DNA from: Dryocosmus kuriphilus
Lineage: Eukaryota; Arthropoda; Insecta; Hymenoptera; Cynipidae
Reading direction: 5' to 3'
Length of the DNA: 64,000 bases
NCBI GenBank assembly: GCA_038277395.1
Contig: CM076196.1
Location: 29,281,935 to 29,345,934, forward strand
Shown: piece by piece, positions 34,163 through 43,521 of the stretch
Position numbering within the stretch: the stretch's first letter is position 1
How the letters are laid out: each line of letters starts with the position of its first letter
Notes under the pieces: model-generated
Seen by the model: the letters and a program-made list of their open reading frames with translations, nothing else
What the model was told of the DNA's origin: nothing
The model's database searches: none
Translations under genes and position numbers: made by a program

Positions 34163-35555
34163 TACCTTTTAGTGATGATTAGAAGCCCTAGTATTGTTGG
34201 AATTATTTTAGGCTGAGATGGATTGGGACTTATTTCTTATTGTTTAATTATTTATTATCAAAATTTTTACTCTTATAATTCAGGGATATTAACATTATTA
34301 ATAAATCGAATTGGAGACGTGATATTATTAATAATAATTTTTTTGCTAATAATATTAGGGCCTTGAAATTTACTTTATTATAAATTTAATAATAACATTT
34401 TTGAAAAAATATTTTTAGTTATAGTAATAACTAAAATAGCTCAAATCCCCTTTTCTATATGGTTACCCGCAGCAATAGCCGCTCCAACCCCTGTTTCTTC
34501 TTTAGTCCATTCTTCTACTTTAGTAACAGCAGGAATCTATTTATTAATTCGATTTAATAAAATTTTTTTATTAAATTTTATAGGGCCTATAATTATTTAT
34601 ATTGGATTATTTACAATATTAAGAGTTAGAATTAATGCTTTAATAGAGTTTGATTTTTAAAAAATTATCGCTTTTTCTACTCTTAGTCAATTAGGCTTAA
34701 TAATATTAATATTTATCAATAGGGTTAGTAGAATATGTATTTTTTCATTTAATTTCTCATGCTATATTTAAATCTTTATTATTTTTATGTTCAGGAGTTA
34801 TAATTCATTTTATAAATAGTATTCAAGATATTCGATTTATAGGAGGGCTAGTTAATGAGATCCCTTTAGTAATTTTATTTTTTAATGTTTCAAGGATATC
34901 ATTATGTGGGTTTCCTTACTTATCAGGATTTTATCTAAAGATTTATTATATGAAATAAGATTGAGATTAAATTTAAATTTATTTATTTATTTTATAATAT
35001 ATTTATGTATCAGTTTAACAATAATATATAGGTTACGATTAATATATTATTTAATCTTTAATTTAAATATATTTCATTCTTTAAATAGAAAATATGATTT
35101 TTTTAAAATAAATATATCAATATTATTATTATTTTTTTTATGAGAATTATTTTCGGTAGAATAATTAATTGAATATTATTTTCATCATTAATATTATTCC
35201 CAATTAATTTTAATATTAAAATTAATTTGTATATAATAATATTATTAAGATTAAGTATTATATTAATTATAAGAAAATTAAATGTAAAATTTAAGATAAT
35301 TTTTAATAAATTAATTAATATTTTAAGATTATATCTTTGTTTATTAAAAATTAATTTATTTTATAATTTAAAATTACTTAGTGTAAGTAAACTAATTTTA
35401 AATATTAACGAATTAAGATGAAATGAATATTATAGTAAATTTAGAATAATATTTTGATTAAATAAAATAAATATATTTTTTATTTCTTTATATATTAATA
35501 AATTTATATTAATAATTCTAATATTTATTTTTATATATAATATTTTATTTTATTA
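34163..35555 (+). pseudogene. nad5: Mitochondrial NADH dehydrogenase subunit 5, truncated and frameshifted
   Basis: Using the invertebrate mitochondrial code it reads SSPSIVGIILGWDGLGLISY, then KMAQIPFSMWLPAAMAAPTP, VSSLVHSSTLVTAG and IIAFSTLSQLGL. A TAA stands in D-F-stop-K near 34659, where D-L-K-K is expected, and a frameshift follows near 34730 before HLISHAMFKSLLFLCSG. The first part of the gene is missing at the junction with the foldback-element end. It encodes the proton-pumping subunit of complex I in mitochondria; here it is dead. Confidence 0.9.
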
Positions 35556-35559
35556 ATAT

Positions 35560-35625
35560 ATTTATATAGTTTAAATAAAACATTATAATTTCATTATAAA
35601 AAAAATTTATTAAAATTTATAAATA
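35560..35625 (+). tRNA. trnE: tRNA-Glu (TTC), numt copy
   Basis: Acceptor arms ATTTATA (35560-35566) and TATAAAT (35618-35624), anticodon arm TTATA-ATTTCAT-TATAA with TTC. On the same strand as nad5, unlike the ancestral order. Confidence 0.75.
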
Positions 35626-35647
35626 AAAAAATTAAATACATTATTGT

Positions 35648-35717
35648 ATTTAAAGATAACAAATAATAAATCATTTTAATATCTTCAATATTAAGTTTTA
35701 TTTTAAACTATTTAAAT
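35648..35717 (-). tRNA. trnF: tRNA-Phe (GAA), numt copy
   Basis: Minus-strand acceptor pair ATTTAAA/TTTAAAT and anticodon loop ATTGAAGAT. Opposite in strand to nad5, unlike the ancestral order. Confidence 0.75.
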
Positions 35718-35721
35718 ATTT

Positions 35722-35786
35722 AGAAATAGAAATGAATTAATTCATTTAACACTTAAGTTAGAAGCTTAATATTTTTAATTATTTCT
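35722..35786 (-). tRNA. trnS1: tRNA-Ser (AGN, TCT), numt copy
   Basis: Acceptor AGAAATA/TATTTCT and anticodon arm TAAG-CTTCTAA-CTTA. A short D region is expected for this tRNA. Confidence 0.75.
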
Positions 35787-35805
35787 ATTTAAAATAATAT
35801 TTAAT

Positions 35806-35871
35806 TTAATTAGAATTTAAGTTCAATAACGTTATTAACAATAACTTACCTCTATATTTGGTTTTAATTAA
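35806..35871 (-). tRNA. trnN: tRNA-Asn (GTT), numt copy
   Basis: Acceptor TTAATTA/TAATTAA and anticodon loop with GTT on the minus strand (TTATTGTTAATAA). Confidence 0.75.
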
Positions 35872-35939
35872 TTGAATAAATTAATTAATTAATTATAAAT
35901 TTAAGTCGAAATTAAATACTAAATTTTAGTTTCATTCAA
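35872..35939 (-). tRNA. trnR: tRNA-Arg (TCG), numt copy
   Basis: Acceptor TTGAATG/TATTCAA with one G-T pair; anticodon loop ATTTCGAC. Confidence 0.75.
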
Positions 35940-35940
35940 A

Positions 35941-36003
35941 GATAAATTTATTAAAATAATTTTTAAAAGCAAATTAAATGTTATGTGTTATTTAACTATT
36001 ATC
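35941..36003 (-). tRNA. trnA: tRNA-Ala (TGC), numt copy
   Basis: Anticodon region TTTAATTTGCTTTTAAA with TGC; the acceptor stem GATAAT/TTTATC is weak, with a mismatch. Next to the nad3 3' end, separated by an 80-bp purine-rich spacer. Confidence 0.6.
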
Positions 36004-36084
36004 CACATTTAAATAAAATTTTTATTTTAAAAAATTATAAAATATTAAAAAGAGAGGAGAGAAAAAAGAGGGGAATATAATATT

Positions 36085-36430
36085 TATATTCATTTTAAAG
36101 ATCCCATTTTTCATTCATAATATAACCCAATAATTAAAATTATTATAATTATAATAAAAATATTTTTATATAAATAAAAATTCTAATTTATTAAAGATTT
36201 AATAATAGGGAAAATTAAAGAAATCTCTACATCAAAAATTAAAAAAATAATTCTAATTAAAAAAAAATGAATAGAAAATGGAAGACGAAAAAAAAGATAT
36301 AGAATCAAACCCACATTCAAATGAAGTTAATTTATTACGTATTTTTATTTGCTTTTTTCTCAAAAAAAAATTTAATAACATTAAAAATATACTAATTATT
36401 AATAAAAAAAATTAAATAAATTAAATATAA
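36085..36430 (-). pseudogene. nad3: Mitochondrial NADH dehydrogenase subunit 3, frameshifted
   Basis: Minus strand, mitochondrial code: KLTSFECGFDS (the conserved S/P-F-E-C-G-F-D block), FFRLPFSMHFF and LIFDVEISLMFP, ending GLYYEWKMGSLKW. A frameshift lies upstream of KLTSFECG near 36340. Subunit of complex I. Confidence 0.8.
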
Positions 36431-36433
36431 GAT

Positions 36434-36502
36434 TTTTTATATTAATTAATATAAATTTTTTTATTGGAAATAAAATGTAATAATTTGGATACTATATAAA
36501 AT
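36434..36502 (-). tRNA. trnG: tRNA-Gly (TCC), numt copy
   Basis: Anticodon arm TTTTA-TTTCCAA-TAAAA on the minus strand and a near-complete acceptor pair ATTTTAT/ATAAAAA. Sits between nad3 and cox3 as in most insects. Confidence 0.7.
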
Positions 36503-37195
36503 TTAATAATTTCATCAATAAATTATTGAAAATACAATAATTCAAATAGTGTCAACAAAATGTCAATATCAAGCTGCTGCTTCAAACCCAAAATGATGGT
36601 GAGAAGAAATTTGATTATATAATATTCGAAAATATATTATTAATAAAAAAATTCTTCCGATAATTACATGTATCCCGTGAAACCCTGTTGTTATAAAAAA
36701 TAATGACCCATATACAGAATCTCTTATACAAAATGAAGATTGATTATATTCATATATTTGAATACAAGTAAATATAAGACCTAATATAATAGTGACCCCT
36801 AAATTAATTAATCTTTTATTTTTATTTCTAAATAATAAACAATGATGAGATCATGTAATTGTAAACCCAGAAGATATTAAAATAATAGTATTTAAAAATG
36901 GGATCTCATAAGGGTTAAATTGTCTGATATTCTCTGGGGGCCTTACCCCTCCATTCTCAATATTTTGGGATAATGCAGAATGAAAATATGACCAAAAAAA
37001 AGAAATAAAAAATAATAATTCAGATAAAATAAATAATATTATTCCTAACCTTAATAAAATTATAAATTTTTATTCTATGTATTCCTTGATAAGTTCTTTC
37101 TCGGATAATATCTCGTCATCATTGAATAGAACAAAAAATAATTATTTGAATCCCTAAAATTATTAATAATAAGCTTCTATACAAAATACATAAGT
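36503..37195 (-). pseudogene. cox3: Mitochondrial cytochrome c oxidase subunit 3, 5'-truncated
   Basis: Minus strand, mitochondrial code: QWWRDIIRERTYQG, LGMMLFILSELLFFISFFW, TTGFHGMHVIIG, HHFGFEAAAWYWHFVDTIW and IIVFS, down to a TAA at 36503-36505. A one-base indel near 37053 separates QWWRDI from the rest. The first 60 or so residues are missing. Complex IV subunit in mitochondria. Confidence 0.9.
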
Positions 37196-38147
37196 TCGGA
37201 ACTTTATCCAAACTCTCTTGTGAAAAGAACGTTTCTTGACACAATTATGAAATTAGTGAAATTTCGCTGATTACTAATGAAATTCTACTAACTCAGAGAA
37301 AATTAAACCACCGAGGATCAGTGGGGTAATTATCATAATTAGATTAATAAATTATAGTAATTAATGACTAATAGTGTAATTAGTAACTAATTCGAAAAGG
37401 TTTGTCCAAATTTTTTTCAATTTAATAGCGTAAAACTACTGATAGCTATGAATTATATCTATAATCAGAGAATTTTTCTCACAAAGAGAAAAAAATAATT
37501 GCTTCGGTCATACCGTAAATCAGACTTTATTACTATATGCTTTTAAAGTCTATATTTCGACACCACGTTTGGGTCTTTTTCAAGGTGTACAAATTTTATT
37601 GACAAGAGATTCTGGAAAGATTCATACAAAAGGTTTAAATTCCAAGTAGTTCGAAGTGTAATATAATATCGTAGACTGCATGGTTTAATTTGTCGAGATA
37701 AATTAAACATATTTGGGCATAATCGCAAGGCCAACATTATAAAAAATAATGTTAGATAACTTTCTGTAGTTAAGACAAATGCAGCAATGGCCGGACGGAC
37801 GGCATTTTAAGAAAATTAGTTAAATTTTTTGATTTTATTATTAACAAACAATTTTAATTAATTAAATTAATTAATAAATTCCATTAAAAATTTGACCCTG
37901 AAAAATGGTTTTGACGAAAGTTAACCAAGATAAAGGGGGCCATTTGTACCATTAATTTTGACCTAGAGGTCAGTTTTAAAGGTTATTTCATGGTCAAGAC
38001 GATTTTTTAAAAAGGGAAACCCTATTTTTAACTGCGGATTTGAAAAAAACAGAAAATTTTACATCGAAAATGTCCCATGAAAAAGCCGTTTTTATGACCT
38101 TGCAAATGTAAAAAATGAAGGTCAAATTTTTAAAAAACTGTTAGGGG
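37196..38147. other. Non-coding region between the numt and the Tc1-like element
   Basis: 37196-37880 holds only AT-rich text and short inverted words (AAATTAGTGAAATTT..., TTACTAATGAAATT). 37886-38147 has GACCT/AGGTCA words resembling the adjoining inverted repeat and may be its outer, unpaired part. Confidence 0.4.
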
Positions 38148-38715
38148 CCTTTTTTGAATGGTCCATGTTTAACGGGAACAGCAAATGTTCTAAGTACTTT
38201 TAGCAAGTCGACGACGTGTTAAGGTGCGTACGACCTTGAACATCTTACGTTTGGAGCAATTTTCAAAGTCATTTAAAGGTCAAGACAATTTTTTTACAGA
38301 AACCCTTTCTTCGACATTAGGCTCATAAAGAATGGGACATTTACGTGAGCATTAGAATTTTCAAATCTTTTATTCTGACCTTTAGAAGGTCATATCAGTG
38401 TCAGTTATTTAAAAATCGTTTAGCTTTTTATTGAACTTATTGGTTTTCAGAGCAATCACAACGTTGAAGGTGCCTTTAACAAGTACAATATTAGCTTCAC
38501 AAGTCTCAACGACCTTGAATAACTTGACCTTAAAGTCAACTTTCAAGGTTTATGGAGGTGTAGGTCATTTTTTAAAATAAATAAGTTGTAAAAAAAGCAC
38601 TTTGACCTTACTTTTAGCGTTGCCCGGAAACAACGACGTGAACGTAGTAAGTTTTGTTTCCCTTGGGGTGCTTGTTTGACGTGAGTCCCCTTGCCGCTCA
38701 CGTTTAGGGTACTTG
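38148..38715. repeat. Left long inverted repeat of the Tc1-like element
   Basis: Pairs with 40085-40690. Rich in AAGGTCA words spaced irregularly. Confidence 0.75.
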
Positions 38716-39057
38716 TTCAACGTAAGTCCTCTGGCTATTTTCTAGGAGGGATAAGTTAAATAACCATTTACTATTCCTCAACATAGCATAAGTCTCCATC
38801 CTATAGCTGGTGTTGTTTTCTCGTAGGTTGTGATCTCTGCGCTGCACTGTGAAGATGAGCGAAACTAGAATCTTGTCTGACATAAGAGACTAAAGCAACA
38901 TATAGCAATTGCAAGCTTCACGAATATAGATTCTTATACATTATACGCGCAAAAGACAGTGAGAGATTTACAACGACGAGCTTAATTTACTAGTCAAACT
39001 TTTTATGCTAGGTTTCAAACAAATGTCAAAATCTGGCTGATTACCCACCTACTGAAA

Positions 39058-40060
39058 TCGTTGACATGATACTGGTTTTAGAGGAATGTCACATCAATTA
39101 CGCCACTGCATGAAGACTTTATGTCGAATGGTTTCCAGTCAGAAGACATCCTACTGATTTGACGACTAGAAATTTAACTGAAAGGGCTCGCAACGTGCAT
39201 CTTGTTCGTCAACGCCGACACCATGGATACAACAAAAATGATGCACAAGCTTTAACTATTCTAGCAGCTGTTCATCTTGATCCACATATTAGTACTCGCC
39301 AGACTGAAAAAGAAATAGGTATACCAGAAAGCAGAGTATCAAGAATTTTAAGAGCTCTAAACTGTCATGCCTACCACATTACTCTAACGCAAGCCATAAG
39401 GCCACATCATATTTTAGCGTGTATTAATTTCTGCCAATGGGCTTTGCAAGTGATACAAAATGATCTTGTTTCTCTCGATACGAACTTATCTCTGATGAAG
39501 CTTAATTCCGCAGCGACGGGCAACTCATTAGACATAATTGTCATTATTGGTCAGACAGAAAAATTCCCACTGGTACAGAATTATGGATCATCAACATCGA
39601 TGAAGTCTTATGGTATGGTGCAGAATAATAAATGGCTATTTAATTGGACCCTACTTTTTTTAGGCAAACGTTGACAGACATACCTACTTTTTGTTGTTGA
39701 GGGACCACTTACCTTAACTGTTGGAGAACGTTTTAGCAACAGCCACATTTTGCACTCGTCGTATGTGACTTCATAAATAAACCCTATAATGACAGGTGGA
39801 TTGGACGGAAAAATCCAGTCGAACGGTCTTCTTGCTCACCAGATCTAACATCACCTGATTTCTTTTTGTGGGGATACGTTAAAAATGTTGTTTTTGCTCA
39901 GCGGCCCACGACAAGAAAAGATCTGATGGAAAGAATTCGAAGAGCTTGCACAGCCATCCCTCAAAAAACTTTACTGAGGACTGTGGACGGTATCGAAAGA
40001 CATCTACGTTTGTGTCTTCAAGCCAACGGAAGGAACTTCGTACAGTTACTCCGTGGCTAA
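39058..40060 (+). pseudogene. Tc1/mariner-like transposase, decayed
   Basis: It starts upstream of the first long ORF as EIVDMILVLEECHINYATA, with a TGA near 39110. It then reads HPTDLTTRNLTERARNVHLVRQRRHHG, DPHISTRQTEKEIGIPESRVSRILRAL (helix-turn-helix) and LTQAIRPHH. After 39474 the frame breaks: SDEA (first Asp) and RHNCHYWSD are in another frame, and the stretch with the second Asp is deleted. SPDLTSPDFFLWGYVKNVVFAQRPTTR (third acidic position) and LRTVDGIERHLRLCLQ end it at 40060. The layout matches a transposase family common in ants and other insects, recognised from memory. Confidence 0.8.
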
Positions 40061-40084
40061 TTGTCACAATTACAGCAATTGTGA

Positions 40085-40690
40085 GAGGCAAGGGGACTCA
40101 CGATAATAAAGCACCACAAACGTTAAAGGCAAGGGGACTCACGTCAAACAAGCACCCCAAAGGAAACAAAACTTACTACGTCCACGTCGTTGTTTCCCGG
40201 TAACGATAAAAGTAAGGCAAAAGTGCTCTTTTTGCAACTTCTTTATTTTAAAAAACGACCTACACCTCCATAAATCTTGAAAATTGACTTTAAGGTCAAG
40301 TTAGTCAAGGTCATTGAGACTTTTAAAACTTATCTTGTACTAAAGGCACCTTCAACGTTGAGATTGCTCTGAAAACCAATAAGTTCAATAAAAGCTAAGA
40401 AATTTTTAAATAACTGATATCGATATGATCTTCTAAATGTCAGAATAAAGATTTAAAAATTCTCATGCTCACATAAATGTCCCATTCTTTACGAGACTAA
40501 TGTCGAAAAAAGGGTTTCTGTGAAAAAATTGTCTTGACCTTTGAATGACTTTGGAAATTGGTCTGAACGTAAGATGTTCAAGGTGGTTCGCACTTTAACA
40601 TGTCTCCGACTTAATAAAAGTACTTAGAACATTTGCTGTTCCCGTTAAACAAGGAGCATTCGAAAAAGGCACCTAATTGGTTTTTACAAA
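40085..40690. repeat. Right long inverted repeat of the Tc1-like element
   Basis: Inverse of the left arm. Its inner edge holds GGCAAGGGGACTCACG twice (40088 and 40127). Confidence 0.75.
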
Positions 40691-40711
40691 TTTGAAGTTT
40701 TTCGAAATTAC

Positions 40712-40786
40712 GCCTCGGTGGTTTAATTGGTTAAGGCATCACTCTCATTGAGGTGACGTTCCCGGTCTAAATCCTGACTGAAGCAG
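40712..40786 (+). tRNA. Decayed tRNA-Met(CAT)-like sequence or SINE head
   Basis: GCCTCGG at the start nearly pairs with CTGAAGC at the end. A D-arm-like GGTTTAATTGGTTAA (A box), the anticodon loop CTCATTG with CAT and a degenerate B box GGTCTAAATCC follow in the right order over 75 nt. The anticodon stem has a bulge and the T stem is poor, so it is not a working tRNA. Confidence 0.4.
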
Positions 40787-40789
40787 ATT

Positions 40790-41149
40790 TTTCTTTTTAT
40801 TCAAAAAAATTACCTGTCCTTACTAATTGCGAAATTTTCAAATTTTCAGAAATTATATTTAAATTTCTTTTATGTTCTGCTATTCGCATTTTTAATCAAA
40901 TAGACATTAATTAATGATGGCTATGATTGTGAAGGATTTTTAGCTTTAATCAAGGTAAAGCTATGATTACGTCAACTACCCAACAAGTATTTCCACTAAA
41001 ACAGAAAAACAAACATTAAGAACACTTTGACTTTACTTTATTCATGTCAGAAATAATCCCACTATTAATCACAAGGAAATAATATAAGATTCGACAGCAA
41101 GCAGTAACACTTTCATTGATTCACTTCACGTACACTATTTTACATCGAA
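40790..41149. other. Non-coding stretch before host unit copy 2
   Basis: AT-rich; nothing recognisable apart from a possible 5' flank of the signal-peptide exon. Confidence 0.4.
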
Positions 41150-41746
41150 AAAAAATCGTTGTCTCCATTCAGAGAAAATGAAGATCCTTCTACTCTTTAC
41201 CAGCATAGTTTTTCTCGATTTCACAGGTAGGTGTGATGTTACATAATAATGATACTAGTAACAACTAAGAAACACCTCCGGACAGAAATGGATTGCATAA
41301 ATAAAAGTTTTTCGATCAAAGAGAAACCGGGTTCCTTTTCAGCCAAAAAAATATTGATAAGGATATTGTGCGATTACTTTACATTGCTCTAAAGATTTAT
41401 CTGTTAGTAGATATATCTGCTCTTCGTTTGGATGAAGGTACTATCTATCCAGATCTTTTTTTAATTGGTTGCTCAACCTCGCATCGACTAGAAAGTAATT
41501 AGCGACAACTTTAGTTAATAACATGTTCCAAGATGTAGTTTTGTTGATTTAATGATCCTTAATTATTTATTGCAAACAAGCTTTCACTCCACGAAGTGGA
41601 GCCTCTTCATTATAAATATTACCCTCTCCAATCACAACTAAGAAAGACATACGACGACATTTTTATACTAAATATTAAGATTGATAAAAAAATATTTAAT
41701 TTATTACATAACCAGCAATTTACCAGATAGGTGTTTACAACCCCGT
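41150..41746 (+). repeat. Host unit copy 2, left part
   Basis: Matches the minus strand of 18700-19160, except for an extra 180 bp (41341-41523). The match ends at GTGTTTACAAC (41746) and resumes at AACGTAGAATAATAGAG at 56950. Confidence 0.65.
41178..41226 (+). CDS. Signal-peptide first exon of a putative secreted protein, copy 2
   Basis: MKILLLFTSIVFLDFT, then ACAG|GTAGGT, a donor in phase 1 exactly as in copy 1. About 15 kb of mobile DNA now separates this exon from the continuation of its unit at 56951, so the gene is probably dead or has a very long intron. The mature peptide is not seen. Confidence 0.5.
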
Positions 41747-41799
41747 CGGCAGGAATCGTTGTAGCAACGTTGTCACAACCGTCACTTTCTAGCGGTAAA

Positions 41800-41885
41800 G
41801 TGTCCGCTTATGTTGAACGCGAATCGTTGCCCTCATGTTGTTTCAATTGGTTGCCAATATGTTGTCTCAACGTTGGCGCAACGTA
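41800..41885. repeat. Inverted repeat just outside the 7.8-kb transposon, left copy
   Basis: AAGTGTCCGCTTATGTTGAACG...TTGTTTCAATTGGTTGCCA pairs with 49915-50003. CAACGTTG words recur around it. Confidence 0.7.
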
Positions 41886-41895
41886 GGTATTACAT

Positions 41896-41946
41896 ACACA
41901 CATATATATACATATATGTATATTACATATATGTATTACATATATA
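41896..41946. repeat. CA/TA microsatellite
   Basis: ACACACATATATATA and repeated ACATATATGTAT words; it borders the AAGT target site of the 7.8-kb transposon. Confidence 0.8.
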
Positions 41947-41949
41947 AGT

Positions 41950-42790
41950 GAACCTCCCGAAGTCAAAAGGGGATACGCATGGATTCAGCGCGAGAAATAT
42001 TGTCTAGAACGTCAATTTTAAAAATCGTTCAAATGTTAAGTTTAAGAACCGATGTTTGTAGTAGAGAATCTCAAAGCGCATCTTTTCTTCTCTTTGCAAA
42101 ATTTTGTAGCTTTTTTAGTTTTTGAAATAATTGGAAAAAAGTAGATTTTTTGAAAACAAAAAATTTTTATCTTTTTTAACTTCAACTCACCCTAACTTAG
42201 CCAATTTTCAGAATTTTTCGCTTTAATTAAAAACAGGTGACGTGTTTAAGTCTTCAAAGACTAACTAAAAAAGAAAAAAGTAAATATTGTTATAAACAAA
42301 AAAGTTGTTAATTATTTGTTTAGACATTGTAAAAATCATGAATTATAATCTTCAATCGTTTCGTTTAGTGAGCGAATTTTGAGCAACGATAAACTTCCAG
42401 TAAGGAAGTTGTGGATGAATGCTAAAAGAAGTTTTTTAGAAAGCTTGACATCAATCGAATTGATGGTTTAAAAATTATTAATATTTCAAGACGCAAACGG
42501 CTGGACGTCTGGTGCGTGGAATGTACCGAGAGTCCACACGACGTGAAATGCCACTCTCGCTACATTTTTCCATCAACAATGATGAAAATTTTTGCAATTC
42601 ATATGTTCAAATATTGAACAATACCAAAGTGTAATAATTAAATGTGTTAATAACTTAACGCACTTTAATAATAATTATTGAAAATCCTTATTTGCTGTTG
42701 GATTGAGTGCACGTGCTGTAGCTAATGCAGCTTTTAGCGAAAATTTTGAAGGTCATGCAGGCCAACCAAAACAAACTGTTATTATGGTTT
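41950..42790. repeat. Left inverted repeat of the 7.8-kb transposon
   Basis: About 840 bp, inverse of 48933-49752. Anchors are GGATACGCATGGATTCAGCG, GCGCATCTTTTCTTC, AGACGCAAACGGCTGGACGT and GTGCACGTGCTGTAGCTAATG. Confidence 0.8.
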
Positions 42791-42796
42791 ATTGTT

Positions 42797-43178
42797 TTTT
42801 TTTTTACTAAATAGTGCAAACAAAAAATACACATAAATATGAGAAACATAATTAATTTCTTAAAAGAAACGAGTCAAATACGCAGTCCTTGTACAATACT
42901 TTACTCCTCATCCTCACTGCCTTCTGTATCTTCTGCGTTTTGATTCTTTTGATCAATTCTTTGAAAATAATTTTCGAAGAATCTTTTCCCAGAAGCACTC
43001 AAATAATTGAAGAGGCTTTGCACGTCCTTCACTTTAGCAGCTTTAATACCGATTGGATGTGGAGAAACTTTTTCTAGGTTAATTAGCTGAATCTTAGGTT
43101 TAAAAGAAAAAGAAGTTGGAGTTTTTAATTCGTAGTTATTATAGACATTGACTTTTCCATCGGGAAAGAAATGTATAA
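42797..43178 (-). repeat. Inverted duplicate of the transposase 3' end
   Basis: Reverse complement of about 46536-46920: it encodes the same C-terminus on the minus strand (the codons for KDVQSLF...ASGKRFFE...NAEDTEGSEDEE) and the trailer. A second partial left-end copy follows (43185-43350). Confidence 0.8.
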
Positions 43179-43521
43179 CAAAAGTAATAATTAAATGTCT
43201 TAATAACTTAACGCACTTTAATAATAATTATTGAAAATCCTTATTTGCTGTTGGGCTGAGTGCACGTGCTGTAGCTAATGCAGCTTTTAGCGAAAATTTT
43301 GAAGGTCATGCAGGCCAACCAAAACAAACTGTTATTATGGTTAGTTGTCCTTCTTGTAAAGAAGGAAACTATAATGTAACAGCCATATTTTGGCAAAGAA
43401 ATTAAAAAGGGATATTTCTGTCATAAGCAGTACACATTTACTTTTATTAAGTATTCTTGCTGTGAAGAATAGTTTTAATAGTATTTTAAAAATTGGAATT
43501 CTCTAAGTGAAGAATTAGAAA

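Larger units (their letters stand above)
34163..37195. other. Nuclear copy of mitochondrial DNA (numt), about 3.0 kb
   Basis: Contains part of nad5, seven tRNA genes, nad3, trnG-side spacer and most of cox3 in a continuous mitochondrial order. Both end genes are cut: nad5 lacks its start and cox3 lacks its start. Stops and frameshifts show it is a decayed nuclear copy. Compared with the ancestral insect order, trnE and trnF are exchanged and both inverted. Confidence 0.9.
38148..40711 (+). mobile_element. Tc1/mariner-superfamily element with about 600-bp inverted repeats
   Basis: 38148-38715 is the inverse of 40085-40690 (anchors GGAACAGCAAATGTTCTAAGTAC, GAATGGGACATTTAnGTGAGCA and CAACGACGTGnACGTAGTAAG, each in both). 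It flanks one transposase pseudogene. The outer right end is lost at 40711, where a tRNA-like sequence begins. No target duplication was identified. Confidence 0.75.

Noticed and set aside
34904..35421. Standard-code ORFs in the numt (MWVSLLIRILSKD..., MYIIILLRLSII...)
   Set aside because: The region is nad5 in the mitochondrial code; these are frame shadows in AT-rich text.
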